A DNA stretch of 44,023 nt, taken from NCBI GenBank assembly GCA_002690995.1, contig NZGS01000095.1, forward strand, positions 1-44,023, given 5' to 3'. A program made the translations under genes and the position numbers. Positions within the stretch are counted from its first letter, which is position 1. Each line of letters begins with the position of its first letter. Below the pieces are notes generated by a model that saw nothing but the letters and a program-made list of their open reading frames with translations, made no database searches and had not been told where the DNA came from. The DNA is from Rhodospirillaceae bacterium. GTDB taxonomy: Bacteria > Pseudomonadota > Alphaproteobacteria > Thalassobaculales > Thalassobaculaceae. Positions 35,145-44,023 of the stretch are shown here, piece after piece.

Positions 35145-36278
35145 TTAAAATTCATCAACGATGCTGAGTATAGCTTCAACCGTTGACCTCCCCAATGCCA
35201 TGCTCCTTGACGGTGACCAGCCATATTTTTCATCAGGAGCATTTTTCGCATCCTTGAATGGCATTTCTAAAGTCATTGCCACTGCCCCATGATAAGCTGA
35301 GAAGTATCCTGTTGCAGTCGTTTTCATTCCTTTCCCACGTTGCACCTTCGGATAACCATAGGTGGTTTGAAAATCTCCATTGAACTTTGCGAGGTTATTA
35401 CGATAAGCATCCAGAAGTTCCAGTTGCTGCGCGCTAGCCTCTGCTATGCCCTCAAATCCCGCAATAAAGTTATAGGGAAGCCCCTCATCTCCGTGAACAT
35501 CCAGACAAAACTTTATCCCGGTATCAATCATCATTTGCCGCGCATAATAAACTTCCGGACTAGACTCTTCTTTTGGGTTTTCCCATTCTCTATTTAAATT
35601 AATTCCTTCCGCATTAACCCGCAGGTTCCCAAGTGCACTTCCATCGGGGTTCATATTTGGTATTGCGTAGATGGTTGTTTTTTCCAATAGCGATCTAACA
35701 GCACCATCGTTTTTATCGAGCAAACGAAGTAGAAGACCTTCCATAAACCACTCCGCCATTGTCTCGCCTGGATGTTGTCGTGCTATTATCCAGAAAGCAG
35801 GTTTCTTTTTAGTCTCATCGTCAAATCTTAGGACTTCTAATGGACGCCCCCTTACAGTGAAACCAGGGACCGATAAAGAGACATCTGGTGAAGCTTGACA
35901 TTTTGCCACAAGGTTAGCGTGTCTTTCAGAAGGATACATTGCGAAGTATGAGAGATATTCAGCGTCAGAATCAGGGGTAATTTTTATCTCGAGAATACCA
36001 TTTTTAAATGACGTAGGCACTCTCTGCCAATCACATTTGTCTGAAGATTTCACGGCTCTGTAATCTTCCCAGCCTGACGGAAAGCTAGCTTGCGCAGCAT
36101 TCAATATTTTTAACACGCACGGTTTATTTCGCGCTCCAATTAAGCGAAACGCGAACCACTGAAAGAAATCAGATTTTGTATCTTTCCTAATTTTTAGCCT
36201 TATGTCGTCGAAACTATTTGCATCAACAACTTCTATGTTACCTCCCTCAAAGGAAGAATCTATCAACACCATTATCAC
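35145..36278 (-). CDS. M14-family metallocarboxypeptidase (cytosolic carboxypeptidase type)
   Basis: A zinc carboxypeptidase, probably cytoplasmic since no signal peptide is seen. The 377 residues have an N-terminal beta domain (about 1-130, with FFQWFAFRLIGARNK) as in cytosolic carboxypeptidases. The catalytic M14 domain follows. Zinc ligands are His169 and Glu172 (RQHPGE) and His262 (DVHGDEG), and the substrate-binding NLNREWENP is at 227-235. The likely general base Glu is in MTLEMPFKD. Eukaryotic relatives trim polyglutamate tails, but bacterial substrates are not well known. It lies 48 bases behind the aldolase-like gene. Confidence 0.9.
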   Translation of the reverse strand: MIMVLIDSSFEGGNIEVVDANSFDDIRLKIRKDTKSDFFQWFAFRLIGARNKPCVLKILNAAQASFPSGWEDYRAVKSSDKCDWQRVPTSFKNGILEIKITPDSDAEYLSYFAMYPSERHANLVAKCQASPDVSLSVPGFTVRGRPLEVLRFDDETKKKPAFWIIARQHPGETMAEWFMEGLLLRLLDKNDGAVRSLLEKTTIYAIPNMNPDGSALGNLRVNAEGINLNREWENPKEESSPEVYYARQMMIDTGIKFCLDVHGDEGLPYNFIAGFEGIAEASAQQLELLDAYRNNLAKFNGDFQTTYGYPKVQRGKGMKTTATGYFSAYHGAVAMTLEMPFKDAKNAPDEKYGWSPSRSMALGRSTVEAILSIVDEF

Positions 36279-36326
36279 TCCAGACCAAGATAAATTTGAA
36301 ATGTATCATATAACCTTATTGGAGTA

Positions 36327-37055
36327 TCAATTGGCAAAGTCAGGCTCTTTTGCTTCGACTAAACGTTTCATGCCTTCAAAATGCTCAATATTTCTGCCTT
36401 CTCTAGCTAGCCGGCCCATTTCAGAAGCAATCTCTTCAGGGATAAGCTGCATTTCCCCGCCACCTGAAACCGCCAAAAGTTGATACATGCAAGCTCGTTC
36501 TAATTGATAAGCATCAAGATATGCCCTGGCAACGGAGTTTCCAACAATCATTGCGCCATGATTACGCATCATCAAAATACGTTTTTGGCCAAGAACCTCA
36601 GCCATGTGCTCACCTTCGGTTTCATCACTCAAAACACCATCATAAACCTCATAATAAACAACATCGTCGTGAAAGCCTGCAGCCTGTTGGGAACTCCTCG
36701 TTTCCAAGACCATATCCTTTCTTATTGACATTGCTGTAATATAAGGAGCGTGAACATGTATCACGCACTTCGCATCTGGTCGCGCCTTGTGGACTGGGTG
36801 ATGTATTATCCACCCTGCCCGAATAGGCGGGCGGTCTCCAGAAATTAATTCACCCTTTGGAGACATTAAGGCAAGGTTGCTTGCTGTAACCTGACTCCAG
36901 TGCGTATGACCCGGGCTTATCAATATGTTATCGGGTTCATCAGGAGACGTTAAACTTATATGGTTCCAGACGCCTTCATTCAATTCATGCATTACAGCCA
37001 ATCTGTGTGCTGCTGCCACATCCAGCCGAGCCTGTTTCTCTGCAGAATTCTGCAT
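36327..37055 (-). CDS. Class II aldolase/adducin family protein
   Basis: A 242-residue protein of the class II aldolase/adducin fold. Zinc ligands are present as His100 and His102 (IHVHAPY) and His166 (RNHGAMIVG). The catalytic Glu of fuculose aldolase (Glu73 in FucA, in an S-E-x pattern) is not evident; the equivalent stretch reads PPIRAGWIIHHPVHKARPD. This points to an adducin-like subgroup with an altered or absent aldolase reaction. The gene heads the 37055-31046 run of minus-strand genes, divergent from sox across a 218-base region. Confidence 0.88.
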   Translation of the reverse strand: MQNSAEKQARLDVAAAHRLAVMHELNEGVWNHISLTSPDEPDNILISPGHTHWSQVTASNLALMSPKGELISGDRPPIRAGWIIHHPVHKARPDAKCVIHVHAPYITAMSIRKDMVLETRSSQQAAGFHDDVVYYEVYDGVLSDETEGEHMAEVLGQKRILMMRNHGAMIVGNSVARAYLDAYQLERACMYQLLAVSGGGEMQLIPEEIASEMGRLAREGRNIEHFEGMKRLVEAKEPDFAN

Positions 37056-37148
37056 TTCTATTCCCCCTTCATAAAACCATAAAACTACAAAAACCGTATA
37101 CAGTTAGTAATCTCATTTTTGTTCATTAGGTAACCAGCCGACCTCGTA

Positions 37149-37165
37149 TTAAACCGGAGGTTTAA
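37149..37165. promoter_or_regulatory. Inverted repeat between the aldolase-like and sox genes
   Basis: TTAAACC-GGA-GGTTTAA is a perfect inverted repeat with 7-bp arms and a 3-base centre, 94-110 bases from the aldolase-like start and about 109 bases before soxB. A site shared by two divergent promoters is a reasonable reading, but no known motif is matched. Confidence 0.35.
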
Positions 37166-37191
37166 ATTGTGACCTTTTCTTTAAAAACCTT

Positions 37192-37221
37192 TTGTTAGAG
37201 ATGCGAATACCTTAATATAGA
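37192..37221 (+). promoter_or_regulatory. Candidate sigma-70 promoter for the sox operon
   Basis: A TTGTTA hexamer at 37192-37197 and a TATAGA hexamer at 37216-37221 are 18 bases apart, each with four of six consensus matches. They lie 53 bases before the soxB ATG, a suitable distance. This is a pattern match only. Confidence 0.25.
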
Positions 37222-37273
37222 AGGCTAAATACACAAGCGCTTAACAACAGATTTTTAGGCAATATATTAATAA

Positions 37274-38572
37274 ATGATAGAAAAAAGGGAAAAAGCGAAG
37301 TCAAGGACTTCGACACATAAAGAGAATAAGTACTCGTTGTTCAGTCTTGCAAAAAATGCGGTTTCGAAACACAAAAACTGGTCGCAAGCCTGGCGATCAC
37401 CAGAACTAAAGCCAGAATACGATATCGTAGTTATTGGCGCAGGGGGCCACGGGTTAGCTACAGCTTACTATCTCGCAAAAGAACACGGCAGCAAAAATAT
37501 AGCGGTTATCGATAAAGGATGGCTAGGCGGGGGCAACACAGGCCGGAATACTACCATAATACGATCTAATTACATGTGGGATGAAAGCGCTGGTATTTAT
37601 GAGCATTCTCTAAAACTTTGGGAAACACTCAGCCACGAGCTAAATTTCAATACGATGTTTAGCCAAAGAGGTGTTTTGACCCTCGCGCACACGGAACATG
37701 AATTGAAAGAAATGACACGACGTGTTGAAGCAATCCGCTTAAATGGGATCGACTCAGAAGTTCTCAGCCCCCGTGCTATCAAACAGATTGTGCCAATAAT
37801 AGACATAAACCCACAACTAAGATACCCAGTTATGGGTGGCTTCATTCAGCGGCGCGGAGGAACTGCTCGCCATGATGCAGTAGCATGGGGATACGCGCGA
37901 GCCGCAGACCAACTCGGTGTAGATATTATTCAGAATTGTGAAGTAACGGGCTTCAACATTAAAAAAGGAGCAATAACGGGTGTAAAAACTGTTAAAGGGG
38001 AAATTAAAGCTAACAAGGTAGGTTGTGTTGTTGCCGGCCACGCTGGCGTTGTTGCTGAGATGGCAGGTTTTAGACTTCCAATTGACAGTCGTCCGCTACA
38101 GGCACTTGTATCAGAACCCATTAAACCAATCCTTGACACAGTAATAATGTCGAACAGCGTTCACATGTACGTAAGTCAATCAGACAAGGGAGAGCTAGTT
38201 CTAGGCGCAGGCGCAGATTCTTATAATTCATATTCACAGCGCGGGAGCCTGAACATAATAGAAGGCATGCTTGCGGCGGCGGTAGAACTTTTTCCAGTCT
38301 TCTCTCGTCTACGCATGTTGAGATCATGGGGAGGAATAGTCGATACGTGCCCAGATGCATCGCCTATTATTTCAAAAACACCTGTAAAAAATCTATACTT
38401 TAATTGTGGATGGGGAACAGGAGGGTTCAAAGCCACACCTGGTTCGGGTCACGTCTTTGCCGATCTTATAGCTAAGGATGAGCCAAATTCAATCGCAGCC
38501 CCTTTTTCTCTAGATCGGTTTGTAGGTGGCTATCTGATAGATGAACATGGGGCTGCAGGAGTAGCACATTAG
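37274..38572 (+). CDS. soxB: Sarcosine oxidase beta subunit
   Basis: The catalytic FAD/FMN subunit of heterotetrameric sarcosine oxidase, which oxidises sarcosine to glycine with the carbon passed to tetrahydrofolate. The 432 residues include the Rossmann motif [18 protein letters not shown] (about 50-67), the family [19 protein letters not shown] and [15 protein letters not shown]. His200 in that last stretch is in the position expected for the histidine that binds FMN covalently. The C-terminal [16 protein letters not shown] is also typical. The N-terminus has about 17 extra polar residues before the usual [10 protein letters not shown] start. Genes follow in the order soxB-soxD-soxA-soxG. 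Confidence 0.95.
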   Translation: MIEKREKAKSRTSTHKENKYSLFSLAKNAVSKHKNWSQAWRSPELKPEYDIVVIGAGGHGLATAYYLAKEHGSKNIAVIDKGWLGGGNTGRNTTIIRSNYMWDESAGIYEHSLKLWETLSHELNFNTMFSQRGVLTLAHTEHELKEMTRRVEAIRLNGIDSEVLSPRAIKQIVPIIDINPQLRYPVMGGFIQRRGGTARHDAVAWGYARAADQLGVDIIQNCEVTGFNIKKGAITGVKTVKGEIKANKVGCVVAGHAGVVAEMAGFRLPIDSRPLQALVSEPIKPILDTVIMSNSVHMYVSQSDKGELVLGAGADSYNSYSQRGSLNIIEGMLAAAVELFPVFSRLRMLRSWGGIVDTCPDASPIISKTPVKNLYFNCGWGTGGFKATPGSGHVFADLIAKDEPNSIAAPFSLDRFVGGYLIDEHGAAGVAH

Positions 38573-38584
38573 CGGAGAGAGTCT

Positions 38585-38938
38585 ATGCTGCATATAGAAT
38601 GCCCTTGGTGTGGTTTTCGCGACGATGCTGAGTTTCACTATGGCGGGGAGGCCCATATTACTCGTCCTGATCCTTCGACAACCTTAACGGACGAAAAGTT
38701 TTCCGAATATCTGTTCTCAAAGACTAATACGAAGGGACTCTTGTTGGAAAGGTGGTGCCATAGGTCCGGATGTCGTAGGTGGTTCAATGTGCTGCGCAAC
38801 ACAATTACCAACGAGATTTTAGAAGTTTATCCCGTTACCGAGAAACCAAGTTCCAAACAAGGTAAAGAAACATATGAGAGAAACTGGCGGCGTAAATCAC
38901 CCCCAAAAAAGACTCCTAAAACGGATGAAGTAAAATGA
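38585..38938 (+). CDS. soxD: Sarcosine oxidase delta subunit
   Basis: A small zinc-binding subunit of heterotetrameric sarcosine oxidase. The zinc ligands are in the family positions: Cys6 and Cys9 (ECPWCG), His59 and Cys63 (CHRSGC). The 117 residues end in a basic tail (ERNWRRKSPPKKTPKTDEVK) that is somewhat longer than the family minimum. It lies 12 bases after soxB, and its last bases overlap the soxA start by four bases (ATGA). Confidence 0.95.
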   Translation: MLHIECPWCGFRDDAEFHYGGEAHITRPDPSTTLTDEKFSEYLFSKTNTKGLLLERWCHRSGCRRWFNVLRNTITNEILEVYPVTEKPSSKQGKETYERNWRRKSPPKKTPKTDEVK

Positions 38939-41934
38939 GTTCCCAACGTTTCAGGTTGAGAGAAGCTGGCCGACTAGACAGAAATGCACCATTAAAATTT
39001 AAATTTGATGGGAAAATTTATGAAGGGTTTCGAGGCGATACTTTGGCCTCAGCCCTTCTTGCCAATGGCGTTCATTTAGTTGGCAGAAGCTTTAAATATC
39101 ATAGACCACGAGGACACCTGGGTGTAGGCGCCGTGGAAGCAAATGCTCTTATACAAGTTGGGGAGGGGAATAGTACGGAGCCAAACATTCGGGCATCTCA
39201 AGTAGAAATATACGACGGGCTAGTCGCCTCGAGCCAAAATCGATGGCCCAGCCTTCTTTTCGATTTGGGCGGGGTAAACGATCTGCTTGGAGGACTTATC
39301 CCGGCTGGCTTTTACTACAAAACTTTTATGTGGCCGCGCAAGTGGTGGATGAAGTACGAGTATTTTATCAGACGCGCTGCTGGACTTGGCAAGGCCCCAA
39401 CCGGCCGCGATCCAGATCGGTATGAGAAAATGCATGCTCATTGCGATGTTCTAATTGTAGGAGCTGGACCGGCCGGCTTAGCAGCTGCACTTGCGGCAAG
39501 CAAAACAGGCGCCCGTGTCATTATTGCAGATGATCAGCAGACTTTTGGCGGCAGCCTTAATAGGGAAACGGATTGTTATATAAACGATAAAACCACGGTG
39601 GATTGGTGCAAAGATGTGGTAGCTACTTTAGAGGGCTTACCCGACGTCACGATGCTACCAAACACCACTGTTTCTGGTTATTACGAACAAAACTATCTAA
39701 CGTTGCTAGAAACGACCAAACCCCATTTTTTTAAAAGTACAATACAACAGACACGACATCGGCTTTGGAAAGTGCGAGTGAAACAGGTAATCTTGGCCAC
39801 TGGTATGATTGAACGTCCGCTCGTGTTTGCAAACAATGACCGTCCCGGAATTATGCTTTCATCGGCGATACGAGAGTACATCAATAAATACGGTGTAACG
39901 CCAGGCCAGAACCCTCTAATTTTCACAAATAATGATGATGCGTATCGGACCGCGCTAACAATGCGGCAAAATAATATCAATGTGGTGGCTATCGTAGACG
40001 TACGCGAAAACCCTGACAGCGAACTTTTCAGACAAGCCAAAGAGATGCAAATCCCAGTCCATGTAGGCTTTGCTGTAGTAACAACCAGGGGTTACAGCCG
40101 TATCAAATCAGCGACGATTATGAAGTTATCATCAAATGGGAAAACGCTGACTGGAGAACGAAAAGTTTTAGGATGTGATTGCTTGGCTATGTCGGGGGGC
40201 TGGAACCCAGCAATACATCTTTTCTCGCAAAGCGGCGGCAAGGTTAAGTGGAACGATGAACTAGCTACCTTTATTCCAAGTGAAGCAACCCAAAACGTTT
40301 TAACCATAGGAGGTTGCAATGGAACCGCTGACCTTGCTAAATCGCTAAAAGAAGGCTTGCAAGCAGGAATTTCGGCGGCAAGATTATCCGGAAACAAGGC
40401 GCATCCTCCTGCAACCCCTTCTGTCCAAGAACCCGTACAATCTGAAACCCGATTTGTATTGCCAATTCCAACACAAAAAAATAAATTTGTGAGCGAGAAA
40501 GTCTTCATTGATTTCCAAAACGACGTAACACTATCTGACATTCAACTTGCCTCAAGAGAGGGATATAATTCCGTTGAACACCTAAAACGTTACACAACAG
40601 TTGGAATGGGTACTGACCAAGGGAAGACGTCGAACGTAAATGCACTCATGCTTTTAAGTCAAATCCTAGACTGCGAACCAGAGCAGGTTGGTTATACAAC
40701 GTTTAGACCACCATATGCTCCAACAACAATTGGTGCTTACGCAGGTCGAAATATTGGGAATTTATTTTCCCCCGTTCGAACAACTGCAATTAACCCCTGG
40801 CATGAAGAGGCAGGCGCAAAATTTGAGCATGTAGGCCAATGGATGCGTGCCTGGTACTACCCGAAGGTAAACGAAACAATGCGACAAGCAGTGGACCGTG
40901 AGGTTACAGCGGCTCGCACAAATATAGGAATTCTAGATGCCTCGACCTTAGGTAAAATCGACATACAAGGCCCCGATGCAGCAGAATTTCTTAACCGTGT
41001 TTACACCAATGCCTGGCTGAAACTCCCGCCGGGCACATCGCGTTATGGCTTAATGTTGAAAGAAGATGGCATGGTAATGGATGATGGGGTGACGACCTGC
41101 ATTAAGGAAAACCATTATCACATGACAACAACCACCGGCGGCGCTGCTAGCGTGTTAGAGTGGCTTGAAGAATGGCTTCAGACCGAGTGGCCAAATCTTA
41201 AGGTCTATCTAACATCTGTGACGGAACAATGGGCCGTTGCGGCAATTTGCGGCCCAAAAAGCCGAGAATTACTTCAGGAATTATGCACGGATATAGATTT
41301 ATCCGACAAAGCATTCCCTTTCATGGGATATAGGGAAGGAACTGTTGCCGGCATCAAAGCTAGAATATTCAGAATATCTTTTACCGGGGAACTAAGTTTT
41401 GAAATTAACGTGCCGCGTAGTTACGGATTATCTTTGTGGGAAAAACTTTTAGATGTAGGAAAAAAATATGAAATCTGTCCATATGGAACAGAGGCCATGC
41501 ATGTCCTTCGAGCTGAAAAAGGTTTCATAATTGTTGGACAAGAAACAGATGGAACAGTAACACCAGTCGATTTAGGCATGGATTGGATTATCTCTAAAAC
41601 AAAGCCGGACTTTATTGGGAAGCGAGCCTTGTCTCGTAGGGACATAATTAAAGCCGATAGGAAACAATTAGTCGGACTATTAGCCGATAACGCAACCGAT
41701 ATTCTTCCGGAAGGCTCTCAAATTGTCGAAGAAGTTCTGCCTAAACCTCCAATGTCAATGATAGGTCATGTCACATCGAGCTACTTTAGTCCAAATTGTG
41801 GACGCCCGATAGCGATGGCACTGATCAAATCAGGCAGAGACAGAATGGGACAAACTGTCTACATTCCTCTTAAAAATAAATCTATCGCCGCAACTATTAC
41901 CAATGTTAATTTCTTAGATAATGTAAGCAAATAA
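38935..41934 (+). CDS. soxA: Sarcosine oxidase alpha subunit
   Basis: The large subunit, 999 residues, of normal length. An N-terminal Fer2-like domain (LKFKFDGKIYEGFRGDTLASALLANG, about 20-80) is followed by an NAD-binding Rossmann domain (VLIVGAGPAGLAA at about 172-184) and a middle section with ATGMIERPLVFANNDRPG. The C-terminal aminomethyltransferase (GcvT-like) part of about 370 residues (from about 625) binds tetrahydrofolate, with RYGLMLKEDGMVMDDG and AEKGFIIVGQETDGTVTPVDLG. This part captures the methyl carbon of sarcosine as 5,10-methylene-THF. The start overlaps soxD by ATGA and the end is two bases from soxG. Confidence 0.96.
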   Translation: MSSQRFRLREAGRLDRNAPLKFKFDGKIYEGFRGDTLASALLANGVHLVGRSFKYHRPRGHLGVGAVEANALIQVGEGNSTEPNIRASQVEIYDGLVASSQNRWPSLLFDLGGVNDLLGGLIPAGFYYKTFMWPRKWWMKYEYFIRRAAGLGKAPTGRDPDRYEKMHAHCDVLIVGAGPAGLAAALAASKTGARVIIADDQQTFGGSLNRETDCYINDKTTVDWCKDVVATLEGLPDVTMLPNTTVSGYYEQNYLTLLETTKPHFFKSTIQQTRHRLWKVRVKQVILATGMIERPLVFANNDRPGIMLSSAIREYINKYGVTPGQNPLIFTNNDDAYRTALTMRQNNINVVAIVDVRENPDSELFRQAKEMQIPVHVGFAVVTTRGYSRIKSATIMKLSSNGKTLTGERKVLGCDCLAMSGGWNPAIHLFSQSGGKVKWNDELATFIPSEATQNVLTIGGCNGTADLAKSLKEGLQAGISAARLSGNKAHPPATPSVQEPVQSETRFVLPIPTQKNKFVSEKVFIDFQNDVTLSDIQLASREGYNSVEHLKRYTTVGMGTDQGKTSNVNALMLLSQILDCEPEQVGYTTFRPPYAPTTIGAYAGRNIGNLFSPVRTTAINPWHEEAGAKFEHVGQWMRAWYYPKVNETMRQAVDREVTAARTNIGILDASTLGKIDIQGPDAAEFLNRVYTNAWLKLPPGTSRYGLMLKEDGMVMDDGVTTCIKENHYHMTTTTGGAASVLEWLEEWLQTEWPNLKVYLTSVTEQWAVAAICGPKSRELLQELCTDIDLSDKAFPFMGYREGTVAGIKARIFRISFTGELSFEINVPRSYGLSLWEKLLDVGKKYEICPYGTEAMHVLRAEKGFIIVGQETDGTVTPVDLGMDWIISKTKPDFIGKRALSRRDIIKADRKQLVGLLADNATDILPEGSQIVEEVLPKPPMSMIGHVTSSYFSPNCGRPIAMALIKSGRDRMGQTVYIPLKNKSIAATITNVNFLDNVSK

Positions 41935-41936
41935 AA

Positions 41937-42554
41937 ATGGCTTCTAACGACAAAACGATTGGCCCCGCTACTAAGACCTCTCCTCTAGAAACCAAGCTTA
42001 TTTCGAATAAAGGTCCTACTGACGCTGAAATCACACTAAAGGAAAATAAGCACATAGGAAAAATGATACTAAGGGGGTCTCTGAGCGAAAAAAAATTCAT
42101 CACCTCTACAAAAAAACATCTATCACAACAATTTCCGGCATCCCCAAACTCGTTTTATGACCACACCAAGGTTCGGGTCATTTGGTTAGGACCAGACGAG
42201 TGGCTCATCCTAACTGACGCAGCAGAGTTAAATACTTTGAAGGACGATCTCACACGAGCATTAATAAAATCACATTCTGCATTAGTTGATGTCTCAGACA
42301 ACTCGACTATCATAGAGATAAAAGGAAGATATTCACGTGAAATCCTTATGAAAGGTTGTTCACTAGATATCCATCCGAGTGTTTTCCAAACTGGATGCTC
42401 TGCCCAAATAGACCTTGGGCTAGCTAATATTATATTACTAAAAACAGCTGACGAACCTATCTATCAGATCATCGTACGGGCAAGTTTTGCTAGCTATCTA
42501 TGGGATTGGCTGGTAGACGCCGCACACGAATTTAACGTACGGATAGAAAATTAA
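41937..42554 (+). CDS. soxG: Sarcosine oxidase gamma subunit
   Basis: The fourth subunit of heterotetrameric sarcosine oxidase. The 205 residues have the SoxG pattern: WLGPDEWLILTD near 82-93, DVSDNSTIIEIKGRYSREILMKGCSLDIHP, and the C-terminal YQIIVRASFASYLWDWLVDAAHEF. It resembles the GcvT fold without catalytic residues and stabilises the complex. The start is two bases after soxA, typical of coupled genes. An N-terminal polar tail of about 20 residues is somewhat long. Confidence 0.92.
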   Translation: MASNDKTIGPATKTSPLETKLISNKGPTDAEITLKENKHIGKMILRGSLSEKKFITSTKKHLSQQFPASPNSFYDHTKVRVIWLGPDEWLILTDAAELNTLKDDLTRALIKSHSALVDVSDNSTIIEIKGRYSREILMKGCSLDIHPSVFQTGCSAQIDLGLANIILLKTADEPIYQIIVRASFASYLWDWLVDAAHEFNVRIEN

Positions 42555-42594
42555 ATCAGCGCTTTCTCTAAAAAAATATCTTGAGTTATAAAAT

Positions 42595-43095
42595 ATGGAA
42601 AAAGAGCAGCATCAAGTGCGGCATGCATACCTTGAAGAATATGAGGGAGCATCTTTGGTGGCGATAGAAGCATACCAGTGTCTTGAGTTTATCTATCCAC
42701 CTGGTTTATGGCCCAGCATTCAAAAAATGATTTCTGATGCTACGCAACTTAAAGTTGGAGGCGAGTTATTGGTAGCCGTAACGGGCGAGGGAATTTCTGG
42801 CTTAGTCGTATACCACGCGCCAGGTTCAGATGAAAATAGATATTTCCCGCCTGGCTGGGCCTCTGTAACAATTTTAGCGGTTATTCCTAAGTATCGTCGC
42901 ACTGGACTCGGATCCAAACTACTACACGCCTGCTTAGATATAGCAATAAGTGATAAAGCCCAAGTTTTTGCGGCTTTGTTAAATTCGCGTATGGTTGGTG
43001 CCAAAAAGGTTTTTGACAAGAATGGCTTTTCAGAAAGTGGCTATAGTAAAATTATTTCTGGTCAACAATATGAAAGATACTCGCTTATCCTTTAA
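42595..43095 (+). CDS. GNAT family N-acetyltransferase
   Basis: A 166-residue GNAT protein. Motif A is VIPKYRRTGLGSKLLHACLD, with the R-R-T-G-L-G acetyl-CoA loop, and motif B is VGAKKVFDKNGFSESGY. The substrate is unknown. It follows soxG by 40 bases on the same strand and may belong to the sox operon. The gene ends 133 bases before the convergent gcvP end; that gap has no clear terminator. Family assignment is firm, role is not. Confidence 0.87.
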   Translation: MEKEQHQVRHAYLEEYEGASLVAIEAYQCLEFIYPPGLWPSIQKMISDATQLKVGGELLVAVTGEGISGLVVYHAPGSDENRYFPPGWASVTILAVIPKYRRTGLGSKLLHACLDIAISDKAQVFAALLNSRMVGAKKVFDKNGFSESGYSKIISGQQYERYSLIL

Positions 43096-43228
43096 CCTAG
43101 GCAACAATTTGATTAAACGCCCGCCCTATGCGCGTTTGGCATTTCTGGCTCTAAAACACAAACTTAAAATACGTCCTCCAAAACAGTTTAAACAGAGCAT
43201 CAAATTTGCAAAACATAATAATTAAAAA

Positions 43229-44023
43229 TTAACTGCCAAGCTCGTAATTTGAAATTGGGGGACAAGAACAAACAAGATTACGGTCGCCAAATGCGTTGTC
43301 TATTCTTTCAACAGGAGGCCAATACTTAGACTCTAATTTGGTGGTCGATGGAAAAACTGCCTCTTTTCTTGAATATTTTCTATCCCATGTCGATTGAGTA
43401 ATAGCATTTGCAGTATGAGGCGCAAACTTTAGCGGGCTTTCGTCAACATTCAACTCCCCATCCTCAATTGCTTTAATCTCGTTACGAATAGTCACCATTG
43501 CTTCTAAAAAACGATCTAACTCTGCTTTTGACTCGCTCTCGGTAGGCTCGATCATAAGTGTGCCTGCAACTGGAAAAGACATCGTTGGTGCATGAAAACC
43601 GAAATCAATTAACCTTTTGGCTACATCCTCAACGTCTATCCCGGTCGTTTCTTTAATTTTACGAAGATCGATAATACACTCATGGGCCACACGTCCATTT
43701 TCACCCGTGTACAGGACAGGGAAGTGCTTATTTATTTTTTTTGCAATATAGTTCGCATTCAATATAGCAATCTGACTGGCAGACAGCATACCGCGCGCGC
43801 CCATCAGTGTTATGTAAACCCAGGAGATAGGCAATATCCCAGCGCTTCCCCATGGAGCCGCACTTATTGGACCAACTTTATAATTTTCGGAGTGCCCAAA
43901 TCTATGCCCAGGCAGAAATGGTGCAAGATGCTCCGCCACCGCTACAGGCCCTACTCCCGGGCCTCCTCCTCCGTGTGGGATACAGAAAGTTTTATGCAAA
44001 TTTAAATGACTTACATCCGCTCC
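43229..44023 (-). CDS. gcvP: Glycine dehydrogenase (decarboxylating), C-terminal part, cut by the right edge
   Basis: The P-protein of the glycine cleavage system, a PLP enzyme that decarboxylates glycine and passes the aminomethyl group to the H-protein lipoyl arm. Only the last 264 residues are present. The frame runs to the right edge without a start ([10 protein letters not shown] upstream of the TTG at 43999), so the gene continues outside. Visible landmarks are the PLP lysine in HLNLHKTF, the Gly-rich [10 protein letters not shown] that follows, [16 protein letters not shown], and the C-terminal [17 protein letters not shown] and [15 protein letters not shown]. It converges with the sox/GNAT genes. 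Any glycine riboswitch would lie beyond the window. Confidence 0.96.
   Translation of the reverse strand, partial: GADVSHLNLHKTFCIPHGGGGPGVGPVAVAEHLAPFLPGHRFGHSENYKVGPISAAPWGSAGILPISWVYITLMGARGMLSASQIAILNANYIAKKINKHFPVLYTGENGRVAHECIIDLRKIKETTGIDVEDVAKRLIDFGFHAPTMSFPVAGTLMIEPTESESKAELDRFLEAMVTIRNEIKAIEDGELNVDESPLKFAPHTANAITQSTWDRKYSRKEAVFPSTTKLESKYWPPVERIDNAFGDRNLVCSCPPISNYELGS

Noticed and set aside
38935-41934. Reading soxA as a DMSP demethylase (DmdA) because of its GcvT-like C-terminus
   Set aside because: The full Fer2, Rossmann and GcvT architecture, the length of 999 and the soxBDAG order identify sarcosine oxidase alpha.
43069-43225. A 51-codon basic frame in the gap after the GNAT gene
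   Set aside because: It begins inside the GNAT gene in another frame, has no clear ribosome binding site and has low-complexity Lys-rich content. A real small gene cannot be excluded but is not supported.

Overview
The window is a gene-dense bacterial segment with about 44 protein genes. G+C is in the low 40s by eye. No gap between genes exceeds about 265 bases. I see no rRNA, tRNA, CRISPR array, insertion sequence or phage gene. The gene set fits a free-living marine alphaproteobacterium: a DddQ-type DMSP lyase, heterotetrameric sarcosine oxidase, a suf operon led by an Rrf2 regulator and ending sufS-sufT-sufA, N-formylglutamate amidohydrolase, and peptide and polyamine ABC importers. Placement below class level is not supported by what I can see.

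Layout. 1-2264 (+): an unrecognised gene cut by the left edge, NAD kinase, and a small charged protein. 8772-2267 (-): a peptide-type ABC importer (binding protein, two permeases, two ATPases) ending in an N-formylglutamate amidohydrolase gene, with a strong hairpin just after the binding-protein gene. 8999-10072 (+): an AbrB-family membrane protein. 14002-10069 (-): a PotDBCA polyamine importer. 14133-15245 (+): a GNAT acetyltransferase and the DMSP lyase dddQ. 17512-15246 (-): a zinc alcohol dehydrogenase and a glycine-amidinotransferase-like enzyme. 17764-20379 (+): a tight double-hotdog / crotonase / methyltransferase operon. 21724-20382 (-): a DMT exporter and a GFA-type zinc protein. 27955-21813 (-): the suf operon. 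28219-30968 (+): a second DMT exporter and a 572-residue orphan protein. 37055-31046 (-): a class II aldolase-like protein, an M14 carboxypeptidase, an ArsC-like protein, a three-gene FAD/Fe-S dehydrogenase resembling HcnABC, opine oxidase or D-hydroxyproline dehydrogenase, and an alpha/beta hydrolase. 37274-43095 (+): soxBDAG sarcosine oxidase and a GNAT gene. 44023-43229 (-): the 3' end of gcvP.

How the genes work together. Much of the window concerns taking up and oxidising small dissolved nitrogen and sulfur compounds. DMSP is split to DMS and acrylate. Sarcosine is oxidised to glycine with one carbon passed to tetrahydrofolate, and GcvP feeds glycine into the cleavage system. Peptides and polyamines are imported, and an amino-acid- or opine-type dehydrogenase delivers electrons through Fe-S centres. 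The Suf system would supply those clusters.

The most interesting points are the complete DddQ metal-site signature, the amidinotransferase with altered acceptor-pocket residues, the methyltransferase that lacks the usual His-Asp-Trp catalytic stretch inside a CoA-type operon, and several clean inverted repeats in divergent promoter regions. I did not find a wholly new multi-gene defence or mobile system here.
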